Counted from the stretch's first letter, positions 1 through 5,860 are shown. The stretch: 6,715 nt of DNA from Actinomycetota bacterium (GCA_013298335.1 JAAFHI010000187.1:1-6715), one strand, 5' to 3'. Notes: a model not told the origin generated them from the sequence alone. Program-made: numbers and translations.

Positions 1-2
1 TT

Positions 3-866
3 CCGAACATTCTCGAACATCGGGTGTTGTTGTATCTCATCGCCCTCGATGCCCTCAGCAAATCAAGACAGGGTAAAGATGCCGAGGCACTGGCCGCGCT
101 GGACTGTGCCTGGATTGTGAATCAGTCCATGTATCGCCGCCCCGAACTGCTCGCTCAGTTGACCGGCGTCTCGGGCGACAAGGTGATTGCCCTGACGATT
201 CGGAAGATGAAGAACCCGGGGGCTGAATGGCGCAAACGCTATTCGAACCGTGACTGGCGTGACGGCATTCGGACCAGCCTGGTTTGTGAAGCCTACGGGA
301 TGGTCGAGTCGGCCAAAACCAGCGGTCTGGCCGCGTACCCCTTTACCGATGAAGGCCAGTCGCCGGTGGTGCAAGGGATCTGGGCGGTCCTGACCCGTCC
401 GCTGGCCCGGTACTGGGCGGTCCAGCTCTCCGAAGCGCACCTTCGGGTTGCCGAGCGGCTTTCAAAACTTGATGGGTGCGAAAACAATCGCGATCCCTTT
501 GCGGATATTCAGACCCCGGGCGGACCGGGGAGTCCGCTTTCATCCTCCAACCGGATCGCCAGAGTTTTTCAGCCCAATGCCAACGCCATCTGGAGGGTGG
601 AAATCAAAACCTGCCTCATTTTTGAAATGACGGAAAAGATTCTGGCAGTGAAAGAAGCCGCCGCAAATGGCGGCGCGTTGCCGACATCGCTGGCCGGACT
701 GCAATCCGGGGTCTGTCCGCGGGCGGCCTGGACGTATCAGGTTCTTCCCGACAAGTCCTTTTCCCTGACGTACGCACCGAGGCCGACGCTTTTCGAAAAG
801 GACAACGAAGCCGAGAAGGACCGGTTGTTCTTTATCCAGTGGCCCGTGGGGAGCGGCGGCCAGTAG
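3..866 (+). CDS. Hypothetical protein, 5' end outside the window
   Basis: I do not recognise this protein. The frame is open to the left edge (the first codons read PNILEHR), so the gene probably begins upstream. A GTG at 24 is possible but has no Shine-Dalgarno sequence before it. The N-terminal part (LLYLIALDALSKSRQG, then AEALAALDCAWIVNQSM) reads as amphipathic helices with Ala/Leu spacing, as in helical-repeat or scaffold proteins. The C-terminal third has an EMTEKILAVKEAAANGG helix followed by a Trp/Tyr-rich segment (CPRAAWTYQVLPDKSFSLTYAPRP) that looks like a small beta domain. No catalytic motif, signal peptide or membrane segment is visible in the part present. The codon pattern is consistent across the frame, and the competing minus-strand frames are short. 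The stop codon lies in the first unit of a heptamer repeat. The SUMF1-fold gene starts 76 bp downstream on the same strand and could be co-transcribed. Coding status is fairly sure; function is unknown. Confidence 0.75.
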   Translation, partial: PNILEHRVLLYLIALDALSKSRQGKDAEALAALDCAWIVNQSMYRRPELLAQLTGVSGDKVIALTIRKMKNPGAEWRKRYSNRDWRDGIRTSLVCEAYGMVESAKTSGLAAYPFTDEGQSPVVQGIWAVLTRPLARYWAVQLSEAHLRVAERLSKLDGCENNRDPFADIQTPGGPGSPLSSSNRIARVFQPNANAIWRVEIKTCLIFEMTEKILAVKEAAANGGALPTSLAGLQSGVCPRAAWTYQVLPDKSFSLTYAPRPTLFEKDNEAEKDRLFFIQWPVGSGGQ

Positions 867-888
867 TCAGTAGTCAGTAGTCAGTAGC
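861..888 (+). repeat. Tandem heptamer repeat CAGTAGT, four units, containing a stop codon
   Basis: There are three exact CAGTAGT units (861-867, 868-874, 875-881) and a fourth, CAGTAGC (882-888). The TAG at 864-866 in the first unit is the stop of the preceding gene. Seven is not a multiple of three, so TAG falls at 864, 871, 878 and 885 and covers all three + frames. TCA, which is TGA on the other strand, falls at 867, 874 and 881 and covers all three - frames. The tract is therefore a six-frame translation block. A degenerate tract of the same family lies at 2112-2139 in opposite orientation. Confidence 0.9.
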
Positions 889-942
889 AAGGTACGGAAA
901 TCCGTCAGTTCATACACGATTTCTTCGATTTGATTTCTGACG

Positions 943-1893
943 ATGCCTGAAAATGACGACTTGAAAAATACCCTTGAAAAACCCACACCCGCGGTTCCCG
1001 CGAAGATGGGGCAATTATCGGCTTCGCGGGCCAAGCCGGGCCTGGGGCTCTTGAAGAGTCGAACTGACCGGAAACTTCAGTCGCTGGTCGTCCAGGAAAA
1101 GGAACCCAAAGTCGGCGACACGATGAAGGTGACCCTGCCGGGCGGCTTCGAAATGGTCTTCTGCTACATCCCCGCCGGTGAATTCCTGATGGGATCGCCG
1201 GAGTCCGAGGCGGACCGGCGGGATTGTGAAGGCCCAGTGCATCGGGTCGTGATTTCGCATCCGTTCTGGATGGGGAAGTTTCAGGTATCTCAAAACCAGT
1301 GGCGGTATGTCGCCGAGAGGTTGCCGAAGGCGGGAATTGACCTTGATGCTTCGCCGTCCCGTTTTAAGGGGGAGAACCTCCCGGTTGAACAGGTGAGTTG
1401 GAATGATTGTCAGGAGTTTCTGGCGCGGTTGAATGCGAAAGGTGATGGAAATGTCCATGCCTTGCCGACCGAAGCCGAGTGGGAATACGCCTGCCGGGCC
1501 GGAACGACGACGCCTTTTTCCTGTGGGGAAACAATGACACCCGAGCAGGTGAACTTTGATGGGACCTATCAATATGGGGATGCGGCGGACGGTCTCAAAC
1601 GCGAAAAAACCATTCCGGTCGGGTCGCTGAACAGCCCCAACCCGTGGGGATTGCACGACATGCACGGGAATGTGTGGGAATGGTGCGCGGATTGGTACGG
1701 CGAGCGCTACTACCAGATTAGTCCGGTGAATGATCCGCACGGTCCCGAGTTCGGCGAGGAACGCATCCTGCGCGGCGGTTCATGGGGCGGCATCCCCGAT
1801 TTCTGCCGCTCGGCGACCCGGGGAAGGTACGCACCCTGGGATCGGTACCGCGATACCGGCTTCCGGGTGGTTGTGCATTTTTCAAAGACATAA
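943..1893 (+). CDS. SUMF1/FGE-sulfatase-fold protein, non-canonical active site
   Basis: This is a 316-residue protein of the formylglycine-generating-enzyme (FGE) sulfatase family. Residues 1-60 are a polar, probably disordered leader with no signal peptide. The domain covers about 62-314 with the family motifs in order: IPAGEFLMGS (76-85), PFWMGKFQVSQNQW (107-120), LPVEQVSWNDCQEFL (146-160), LPTEAEWEYACRAG (174-187), VNFDGTYQYG (203-212), NPWGLHDMHGNVWEW (233-247), ILRGGSWGG (275-283) and DTGFRVV (304-310). True FGEs carry a copper-binding Cys pair in a GGSxxCxxxxC pattern. Here the first position is Gly283 and only the second, Cys288, remains, so conversion of a sulfatase Cys to formylglycine is unlikely. 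Many bacterial relatives of this kind have other or unknown roles. No sulfatase gene is nearby. The ATG at 943 has no obvious Shine-Dalgarno sequence, and Met22 or Met61 could be alternative starts. It faces the LysR gene tail to tail. Family is certain; function is open. Confidence 0.92.
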   Translation: MPENDDLKNTLEKPTPAVPAKMGQLSASRAKPGLGLLKSRTDRKLQSLVVQEKEPKVGDTMKVTLPGGFEMVFCYIPAGEFLMGSPESEADRRDCEGPVHRVVISHPFWMGKFQVSQNQWRYVAERLPKAGIDLDASPSRFKGENLPVEQVSWNDCQEFLARLNAKGDGNVHALPTEAEWEYACRAGTTTPFSCGETMTPEQVNFDGTYQYGDAADGLKREKTIPVGSLNSPNPWGLHDMHGNVWEWCADWYGERYYQISPVNDPHGPEFGEERILRGGSWGGIPDFCRSATRGRYAPWDRYRDTGFRVVVHFSKT

Positions 1894-2001
1894 CGCCGGT
1901 TTGTCCGAAGGAAATGGTTGCGGGTTTTCGTAAACGGAACCAAGCCCGGATGAACACTGCCCAGACGAATTGCCGACGCGATCACTTTTGGGATGGGCTT
2001 T

Positions 2002-2066
2002 GACCGTGCCGTAAACGACACGGCCCCTTTCACGGCGTCGGCTACGCGACGCCAATACAAACGGTC
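2002..2066. repeat. Inverted-repeat element that can fold into a three-way junction
   Basis: The gap between the convergent SUMF1-fold and LysR genes (1894-2126) holds a 65-bp element bounded by GACCGT (2002-2007) and its complement ACGGTC (2061-2066). Inside are two hairpins. The first has a GCCGT/ACGGC stem (2008-2012 with 2020-2024) and a 7-nt loop, directly abutting the outer stem. The second has a GGCGTCG/CGACGCC stem (2034-2040 with 2047-2053) and a 6-nt loop. All stems are perfect. No T-run follows on either strand, so a classical intrinsic terminator is not shown. The position between two gene tails would suit a bidirectional terminator-like structure or a dispersed palindromic repeat. 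The rest of the gap shows no gene. Confidence 0.5.
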
Positions 2067-2111
2067 TCAATCTCACTTGGCCTGATTTTGCCAACAAGTG
2101 CTCAATTGAAA

Positions 2112-2139
2112 ATTACTGACTGCTGGCTACTGGCTACTG
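2112..2139 (-). repeat. Degenerate heptamer repeat of the CAGTAGT family, minus orientation
   Basis: Read on the minus strand, the units are CAGTAGC (2139-2133), CAGTAGC (2132-2126), CAGCAGT (2125-2119) and CAGTAAT (2118-2112). The LysR stop TAG lies in the second unit (2129-2127), and the final residues of LysR (Ser-Ser-Gln) are encoded by the repeat itself. Relative to its gene, the tract has the same orientation as the one at 861-888. It is more diverged and covers only two minus-strand frames with stops. Confidence 0.8.
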
Positions 2140-3020
2140 CCCGGCTGGCTCGCGCGCGCAATCTTCAGAAATGCCTGTGCCGCGTGGGAGAGCGCCGCAT
2201 CGCGTCGGTGGACGATCCTGACCCGGCGTTCAAGCTTCATTTCCTTCATCGCCACCGCAATCAACTGGCCGCGCTGGATTTCGTTCTCCACGCACAGTTT
2301 CGGGAGAATTCCGATGCAGGTGCCGCTTTCGATCATCCGCTTGATGGCTTCGATGGACGGAAGTTCGATGACGATGTTGAGCGGCGTCCGGTAGCGCTGG
2401 AAGGTTTCGACGACTTTCTGGCGATAGGGCGAGACGACGTTGTGGGCGACGAAGGTTTCGAGTCCGAGGTCGCGAATCGAAATGGCCTGATGCTTGGCGA
2501 GCGGATGGTGCGGCGCGACGACGAGGACGACCGAATCCGTCGCGACCGGCGTCGCCTGGAGTTCCGTTTGCTGGGGTTGAAAGGTGAGCAGGCCGAGTTC
2601 GATGGAATGGCGCATGATTTCAGTCGGGATTTCGCTGGCCCGGCAGCGTTTGATCTCGGTGCGCAGTTGCGGAAACCGCCGCATGAATTCGAGCAACAGC
2701 GGTAAAAGGTAGATGACCGTGTGTTCGTTGGCGCCGATGACGAGTTTTCCGGTGGACAGGCTGCGCAACTCCTTCAGGGCGAGTTGCGCCTCGGAGCGCG
2801 TGTTGAGCAGTTGGACCGCGTAACTAAACAGGACGTGCCCGGCATCGGTGAGCTTGCCTTCCTTCACCGAACGGTCGAAGAGCGTCTCGCCGATGTCCTC
2901 TTCGAGTTTCTTGACCGACTGACTGATGGCGGCCTGCGTTCGATTCAGCCGCGTGCCGGCGCGGGAGAAACTTTTTTCCTCCGCAACGGCAAGAAAAACT
3001 TCCAGTTGACTAAGGTCCAC
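2127..3020 (-). CDS. LysR-type transcriptional regulator
   Basis: This is a 297-residue DNA-binding regulator, the usual length for the LysR family. Residues 1-60 form the winged helix-turn-helix: LSQLEVFLAVAEEKSFSRAG, then the recognition-helix segment NRTQAAISQSVKKLEEDIG (26-44) and LFDR (47-50). A linker helix runs to about residue 88. The effector-binding domain, a periplasmic-binding-protein fold, begins at GKLVIGANE (91-99) and contains LVVAPHHPLA and the IESGTCIGILPK segment typical of the second lobe. The start is GTG, supported by a GGAGG on the minus strand with a 10-nt gap. The stop is inside a heptamer repeat, so the C-terminal SSQ is repeat-encoded. LysR regulators often control a divergent neighbour. 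Here that is the SRAP gene across a 261-bp repeat-bearing gap, but no metabolic operon is present to suggest an effector. The specific regulon is unknown. Confidence 0.95.
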   Translation of the reverse strand: MDLSQLEVFLAVAEEKSFSRAGTRLNRTQAAISQSVKKLEEDIGETLFDRSVKEGKLTDAGHVLFSYAVQLLNTRSEAQLALKELRSLSTGKLVIGANEHTVIYLLPLLLEFMRRFPQLRTEIKRCRASEIPTEIMRHSIELGLLTFQPQQTELQATPVATDSVVLVVAPHHPLAKHQAISIRDLGLETFVAHNVVSPYRQKVVETFQRYRTPLNIVIELPSIEAIKRMIESGTCIGILPKLCVENEIQRGQLIAVAMKEMKLERRVRIVHRRDAALSHAAQAFLKIARASQPGSSQ

Positions 3021-3030
3021 CGGGGGAGTG

Positions 3031-3035
3031 CCTCC
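3031..3035 (-). promoter_or_regulatory. Ribosome binding site of the LysR gene
   Basis: The minus strand reads GGAGG here, a perfect Shine-Dalgarno core, with 10 nt before the GTG at 3020-3018. It decides for the GTG start, since no ATG near that position would give a complete helix-turn-helix. Confidence 0.75.
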
Positions 3036-3050
3036 GATTTGTAATAAAAA

Positions 3051-3090
3051 GTCTGGGGAGTCCGGGGTGTCTTGTGAGTCTTGGGAGTCT
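3051..3090 (+). repeat. Nonamer repeat cluster, left arm (GTCTTGGGA-like)
   Basis: Four 9-bp units stand head to tail: GTCTGGGGA (3051), GTCCGGGGT (3060), GTCTTGTGA (3069) and GTCTTGGGA (3078), followed by a partial GTCT. It lies in the divergent gap just upstream of the LysR ribosome-binding site. The first 12 bases (3051-3062) are an exact inverted copy of 3162-3173 in the right cluster. Nine is a multiple of three, so unlike the heptamers this repeat does not block translation in all frames. Confidence 0.75.
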
Positions 3091-3155
3091 AAAATGCTTG
3101 CTACTCTTTGCGGTGGTTCTCAAGATTCCCAGGGCTTTCTATTGCTTGTCTGGAT

Positions 3156-3200
3156 TCTGAGGACTCCCCAGACGCCCGAGACTCACAGGACGCCCGAGAC
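3156..3200 (-). repeat. Nonamer repeat cluster, right arm, inverted relative to the left
   Basis: Five 9-bp units read on the + strand as TCTGAGGAC (3156), TCCCCAGAC (3165), GCCCGAGAC (3174), TCACAGGAC (3183) and GCCCGAGAC (3192). On the minus strand these match the GTCTNGGGA / GTCNTGTGA types of the left cluster. Two more weakly matching units occur at 3118-3135. The clusters face each other across about 65 bp and can form a hairpin with a 12-bp perfect stem (3051-3062 with 3162-3173). Confidence 0.75.
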
Positions 3201-3236
3201 TCATGTTGTATTACTTTTCTTTATGAAATCCGTTGG

Positions 3237-3254
3237 GATAATAACCTGATTATC
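3237..3254. promoter_or_regulatory. 18-bp dyad upstream of SRAP; possible operator or -10 region
   Basis: GATAAT (3237-3242) and its complement ATTATC (3249-3254) flank a 6-bp spacer. The dyad sits 27 bp before the SRAP start in a locally AT-rich stretch. GATAAT resembles a sigma-70 -10 box, but no good -35 hexamer is found at normal spacing, so the promoter reading is weak. The even-length symmetry does not fit the LysR T-N11-A box. An operator for the LysR protein or for a damage-response regulator is speculation. Confidence 0.3.
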
Positions 3255-3265
3255 AAAGAAAGCAG

Positions 3266-3271
3266 AAGGAG
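3266..3271 (+). promoter_or_regulatory. Ribosome binding site of the SRAP gene
   Basis: AAGGAG, a strong Shine-Dalgarno sequence, stands 10 nt before the ATG at 3282. It fixes this start rather than the longer frame that opens at 3108, which runs through the nonamer repeats. Confidence 0.8.
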
Positions 3272-3281
3272 TTTTGACGCC

Positions 3282-3974
3282 ATGTGCGGAAGATACACGC
3301 TGACCGTCACGAAGGAAGCCGCGCTGGAACGCTTCGATCTCGATGACGCCGAGGTTGAAATCGCGCCGCGCTACAACATCGCGCCGACGCAGAAAGTGGC
3401 CGTGGTGTATGACGAATCGCCGCGGACGCTCTCGCAGGCGCGCTGGGGGCTCGTGCCCTCTTGGAGCAAAACCGGGCCGTCCGCCGGTCAGCCGCTCATC
3501 AACGCGCGGGTCGAGACACTGCTCGAAAAACCGTCCTTCCGGAACATCTTTCGCGCCCGGCGCTGCTTTGTTCTGTGCGACGGATTTTACGAATGGCAGC
3601 GCAATCCCGACGGGACGACCATTCCGTACCGCGCGACGCTGGCCGACGGCGCGCCTTTTGCGCTGGCGGGATTGTGGGATGAATGGACGTCGCCGGAGGG
3701 TGAGGTCATTCGTTCCTGTACGGTGATCACGACCGAGGCCAACGACCTGCTCGCGCCGCTGCACCACCGCATGGCCGTGATTCTGCGCCGCGAGATCGAG
3801 AAGCAGTGGCTCGGAAAAGGGAAACCGGATGAGTTGATGGGGCTGCTGACTGCTTACCCGGCCTCGGAAATGCGGGTCTATCCGGTTTCGAAAGCGGTGA
3901 ACACGGTCAAGCGCGACGATGCGGAACTCATCGCCGAAGTCGAGCCGCCGATTCGTCAGGCCGCCTTGTTCTGA
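3282..3974 (+). CDS. SRAP (SOS response-associated peptidase) family protein, YedK/HMCES-like
   Basis: This is a 230-residue SRAP protein. Family members bind single-stranded DNA and form a thiazolidine crosslink between the N-terminal Cys and an abasic site, shielding it from cleavage. After Met removal the protein begins CGRYTL, placing the catalytic Cys2 at the N terminus, as the chemistry requires. Other key residues are present: YNIAPTQ (31-37), RWGLVPSW (54-61), INARVET (73-79, with Asn74 and Glu78), GFYEW (101-105, Glu104 active site) and LHHRM (160-164, His161 matching the catalytic His of YedK). The conserved C-terminal VSKAVN (202-207) is present too. Length matches the family. It is transcribed away from LysR, and the kinase follows on the same strand after a 92-bp gap filled by an inverted repeat. 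No clear LexA box is visible upstream. I leave the symbol empty because orthology to yedK is not shown. Confidence 0.96.
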   Translation: MCGRYTLTVTKEAALERFDLDDAEVEIAPRYNIAPTQKVAVVYDESPRTLSQARWGLVPSWSKTGPSAGQPLINARVETLLEKPSFRNIFRARRCFVLCDGFYEWQRNPDGTTIPYRATLADGAPFALAGLWDEWTSPEGEVIRSCTVITTEANDLLAPLHHRMAVILRREIEKQWLGKGKPDELMGLLTAYPASEMRVYPVSKAVNTVKRDDAELIAEVEPPIRQAALF

Positions 3975-3984
3975 TGGAGCGCGA

Positions 3985-4050
3985 TGGACCGCGCGCACCC
4001 TGCGCGCAGTCTGAAAATAAAACCTGTGCGCGCAGGGTGCGCGCGGTCCA
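3985..4050. repeat. REP-like inverted pair (REPIN-like), perfect 24-bp arms
   Basis: Two 24-bp arms (3985-4008 and 4027-4050) are perfect inverted copies around an 18-bp loop. Each arm is a unit with its own palindrome, GCGCGCA GGG TGCGCGC (7-bp stem, 3-nt loop), plus a 6-bp tail, TGGACC on one strand and GGTCCA on the other. The tails face outward. This short tail-plus-hairpin design matches bacterial REP sequences, and the pair matches a REPIN. It fills the gap between the SRAP stop and the kinase start. The transcript could fold either as one long stem or as two small hairpins. A third copy is at 5899-5922. Confidence 0.85.
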
Positions 4051-4066
4051 ATGGAAAATTTTTCCC

Positions 4067-5860
4067 ATGCCTGATTTCCATGAATCGGAAACCATCCAAG
4101 CCTCGCCCGATCCGTACCTTGGGCAACTCATCAGCCATCGGTACAAAGTGGTCCGGCTGCTCGGGCAGGGCGGGTTCGGCGCGGTCTATCTGACCGAGGA
4201 CAAAACGCTCGGAAACCGGAAAACCGTCATCAAGTTCCTGCATCGGTCAATGCTGGCGCAGGACGCTGTCCGGGTGAAATTCGAGGACGAAAAGATGGCG
4301 CTTGTCCGGTTGAGCGCGAAACGGCACGGCGGCATCGGCGACATTTACGACAGCGGCGTCCTGCCCGACGGCACGCCCTTCCTGGCGATGGAATTCATCG
4401 AGGGTGTCTCGCTGCGGGACCGGCTGCTTCAGTACCGGCAGGCCGGAAACCTGCTGCCCTTGCCCGAATGCGCGACCATTCTGGAACAACTCGGAGACGC
4501 GCTGGCGGCGGCTCACGAGGTCGGCGTCATCCATCGCGACATCAAGCCGGACAATCTGATGCTGGTGCCGCAGCCAGACCGGACTGAACGCCTCGTGGTG
4601 ATTGATTTCGGCATTGCCCGGCTGACCAACGCGGGGCAGAGCGACCCATCGCGCCCGCTGACGTCGGGGATGGGAACGCTTGAGTACGCCGCGCCGGAAC
4701 AGCTCATGCCGAACCGGGATCTCGGCCCCGCCTGCGATATCTACGCCATGGCGGCGATGGCGTTTGAAATGCTGGCCGGGCGCTATGCCTTTCCCGATTC
4801 CGGCCTCCACATGTTTTTCCCGCAGCGGGAGGAAGGACTTCAGGATCGCCCGTCCGCCTTTCGAAGCGGTCTTTCACCGACGGTCGATGAACTGGTTGCC
4901 GCGGCACTGAACTACGACCCGGAACTCCGGCCCCAGAATGCGCGCGCGTTCGGCAAGGGGCTGGCCGCCGCGCTGCTCGTCCGGAACGAACGTCCGCAAC
5001 CGGCGGTCATCCCGCAACCGGTGGTGAGTCCTCCACTTGAAACCGATCTGAACCTGAACCGCGGCACCGACCCGCCGCGCGTTCCGATTTCCTTGCCCGC
5101 CACGGTTCGGGCCGAGGACCCGCGGGTTGAAAGCGACGCCCACGTTGAGGAACTCAAGGCCGAACTCTCCGCGCGGGGAGCCGACCGGAAGAAGTTTCCC
5201 GCCGCGCTGGTACTGGTCGCGGGTATTTTCCTCATCGGGGCGATTGTCACGGGCGTCTGGATGGTGAGGAAATCCGCCGGTGACACACCGAAACCCGGTC
5301 CGGTGGTGGCGCAACCAACGAGGCAGTTCGTTTACGCCATCGAGATTCAAAAGATGCGGAATGGAAAGCCCTTCGGCGATCCCTATTTCGGGACCGGGCG
5401 GGAGGTTTTCGAAACGGGATACAAATTTCGGCTTGAAATCACGCCGACGGAAGACGGCGAACTGTTCGTTTTCGCCGAAGGGCGCGATGCGTCGGGGAAA
5501 CCCCAGCTCAACCTGCTTTTTCCGACGCCGAAACGGAACAACGGCTCGGCGAGCGTGACCGCCAATCAGCGGATCCAGACCGGGCAGAACGAACTGGCCG
5601 GATCAACCGGGAATGAAGTGGTCTACATCGTGACGACCGCGAAGTCGCGTGACGCACTCGCGAATGCGCGGCGTCGGGCGTTCGATGGCGACGGTTCGAT
5701 TCCCGATGGAAAGGAAGCCACAGCGTTGCGCGATTTGCTGAAAACCCCGGCGGAGGCGGCGCCGAAGGTTGAATTTTCCGATGATGAAAAGCAGCCGCGG
5801 GTCACGGTGAAGGGAGTGGGCGAAACCGTGGTGTACCGGTTGGAAATCAAGCATCGGTGA
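4067..5860 (+). CDS. Transmembrane Ser/Thr protein kinase (PknB-like) with DUF4384-like outer domain
   Basis: This is a 597-residue Hanks-type receptor kinase. The catalytic domain (about 27-303) is complete: glycine loop GQGGFGAV (33-40), ATP-anchoring Lys56 in VIKF, likely helix-C Glu75, HRDIKPDN (156-163, catalytic Asp158), DFG (180-182), AAPEQ (208-212) and Arg288. A Pro-rich linker (about 310-345) and a charged helix lead to one membrane segment (about 377-400, ALVLVAGIFLIGAIVTGVWMV). The outside part (about 419-530) has the beta-rich pattern of DUF4384: EIQKMRNGKPF, YKFRLEITPTEDGELFVFAE, LLFPTPKRNNGSA and GNEVVYIVTT. A C-terminal strand follows. It probably senses an envelope signal and phosphorylates cytoplasmic targets. 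The frame extends upstream to an ATG at 3974 overlapping the SRAP stop (TGATG), but those 31 codons are just the REP-like repeat, so I prefer the ATG at 4067, preceded by a weak GGAAA. A start at 3974 remains possible. Confidence 0.93.
   Translation: MPDFHESETIQASPDPYLGQLISHRYKVVRLLGQGGFGAVYLTEDKTLGNRKTVIKFLHRSMLAQDAVRVKFEDEKMALVRLSAKRHGGIGDIYDSGVLPDGTPFLAMEFIEGVSLRDRLLQYRQAGNLLPLPECATILEQLGDALAAAHEVGVIHRDIKPDNLMLVPQPDRTERLVVIDFGIARLTNAGQSDPSRPLTSGMGTLEYAAPEQLMPNRDLGPACDIYAMAAMAFEMLAGRYAFPDSGLHMFFPQREEGLQDRPSAFRSGLSPTVDELVAAALNYDPELRPQNARAFGKGLAAALLVRNERPQPAVIPQPVVSPPLETDLNLNRGTDPPRVPISLPATVRAEDPRVESDAHVEELKAELSARGADRKKFPAALVLVAGIFLIGAIVTGVWMVRKSAGDTPKPGPVVAQPTRQFVYAIEIQKMRNGKPFGDPYFGTGREVFETGYKFRLEITPTEDGELFVFAEGRDASGKPQLNLLFPTPKRNNGSASVTANQRIQTGQNELAGSTGNEVVYIVTTAKSRDALANARRRAFDGDGSIPDGKEATALRDLLKTPAEAAPKVEFSDDEKQPRVTVKGVGETVVYRLEIKHR

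Noticed and set aside
1015..1740. 241-codon minus-strand open frame
   Set aside because: It is a shadow of the SUMF1-fold gene without recognisable motifs.
2002..2066. tRNA-like cloverleaf
   Set aside because: It has only two inner hairpins, no TTCRA-type T-loop, no plausible anticodon arm and no CCA-compatible acceptor end.
2088..2705. 205-codon + strand open frame
   Set aside because: It is antisense to LysR, has an Asp/Arg/Phe-rich shadow composition and no motif.
3051..3200. CRISPR-like array
   Set aside because: Units are 9 bp, degenerate, adjacent without spacers and in two orientations.
3237..3254. LysR T-N11-A operator
   Set aside because: The dyad has even symmetry and a 6-bp spacer, and no T and A stand 12 bases apart in symmetric positions.
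3108..3281. N-terminal extension of the SRAP protein from an upstream start
   Set aside because: It translates the nonamer repeats, lacks a ribosome-binding site and would bury the Cys that must be residue 2.
3201..3998. 265-codon minus-strand open frame
   Set aside because: It is antisense to the SRAP gene, which has a full set of catalytic residues.
3974..4066. Kinase N-terminal extension as real protein sequence
   Set aside because: The codons are the repeat arms read in frame. I kept it as a finding but not as the annotated start.
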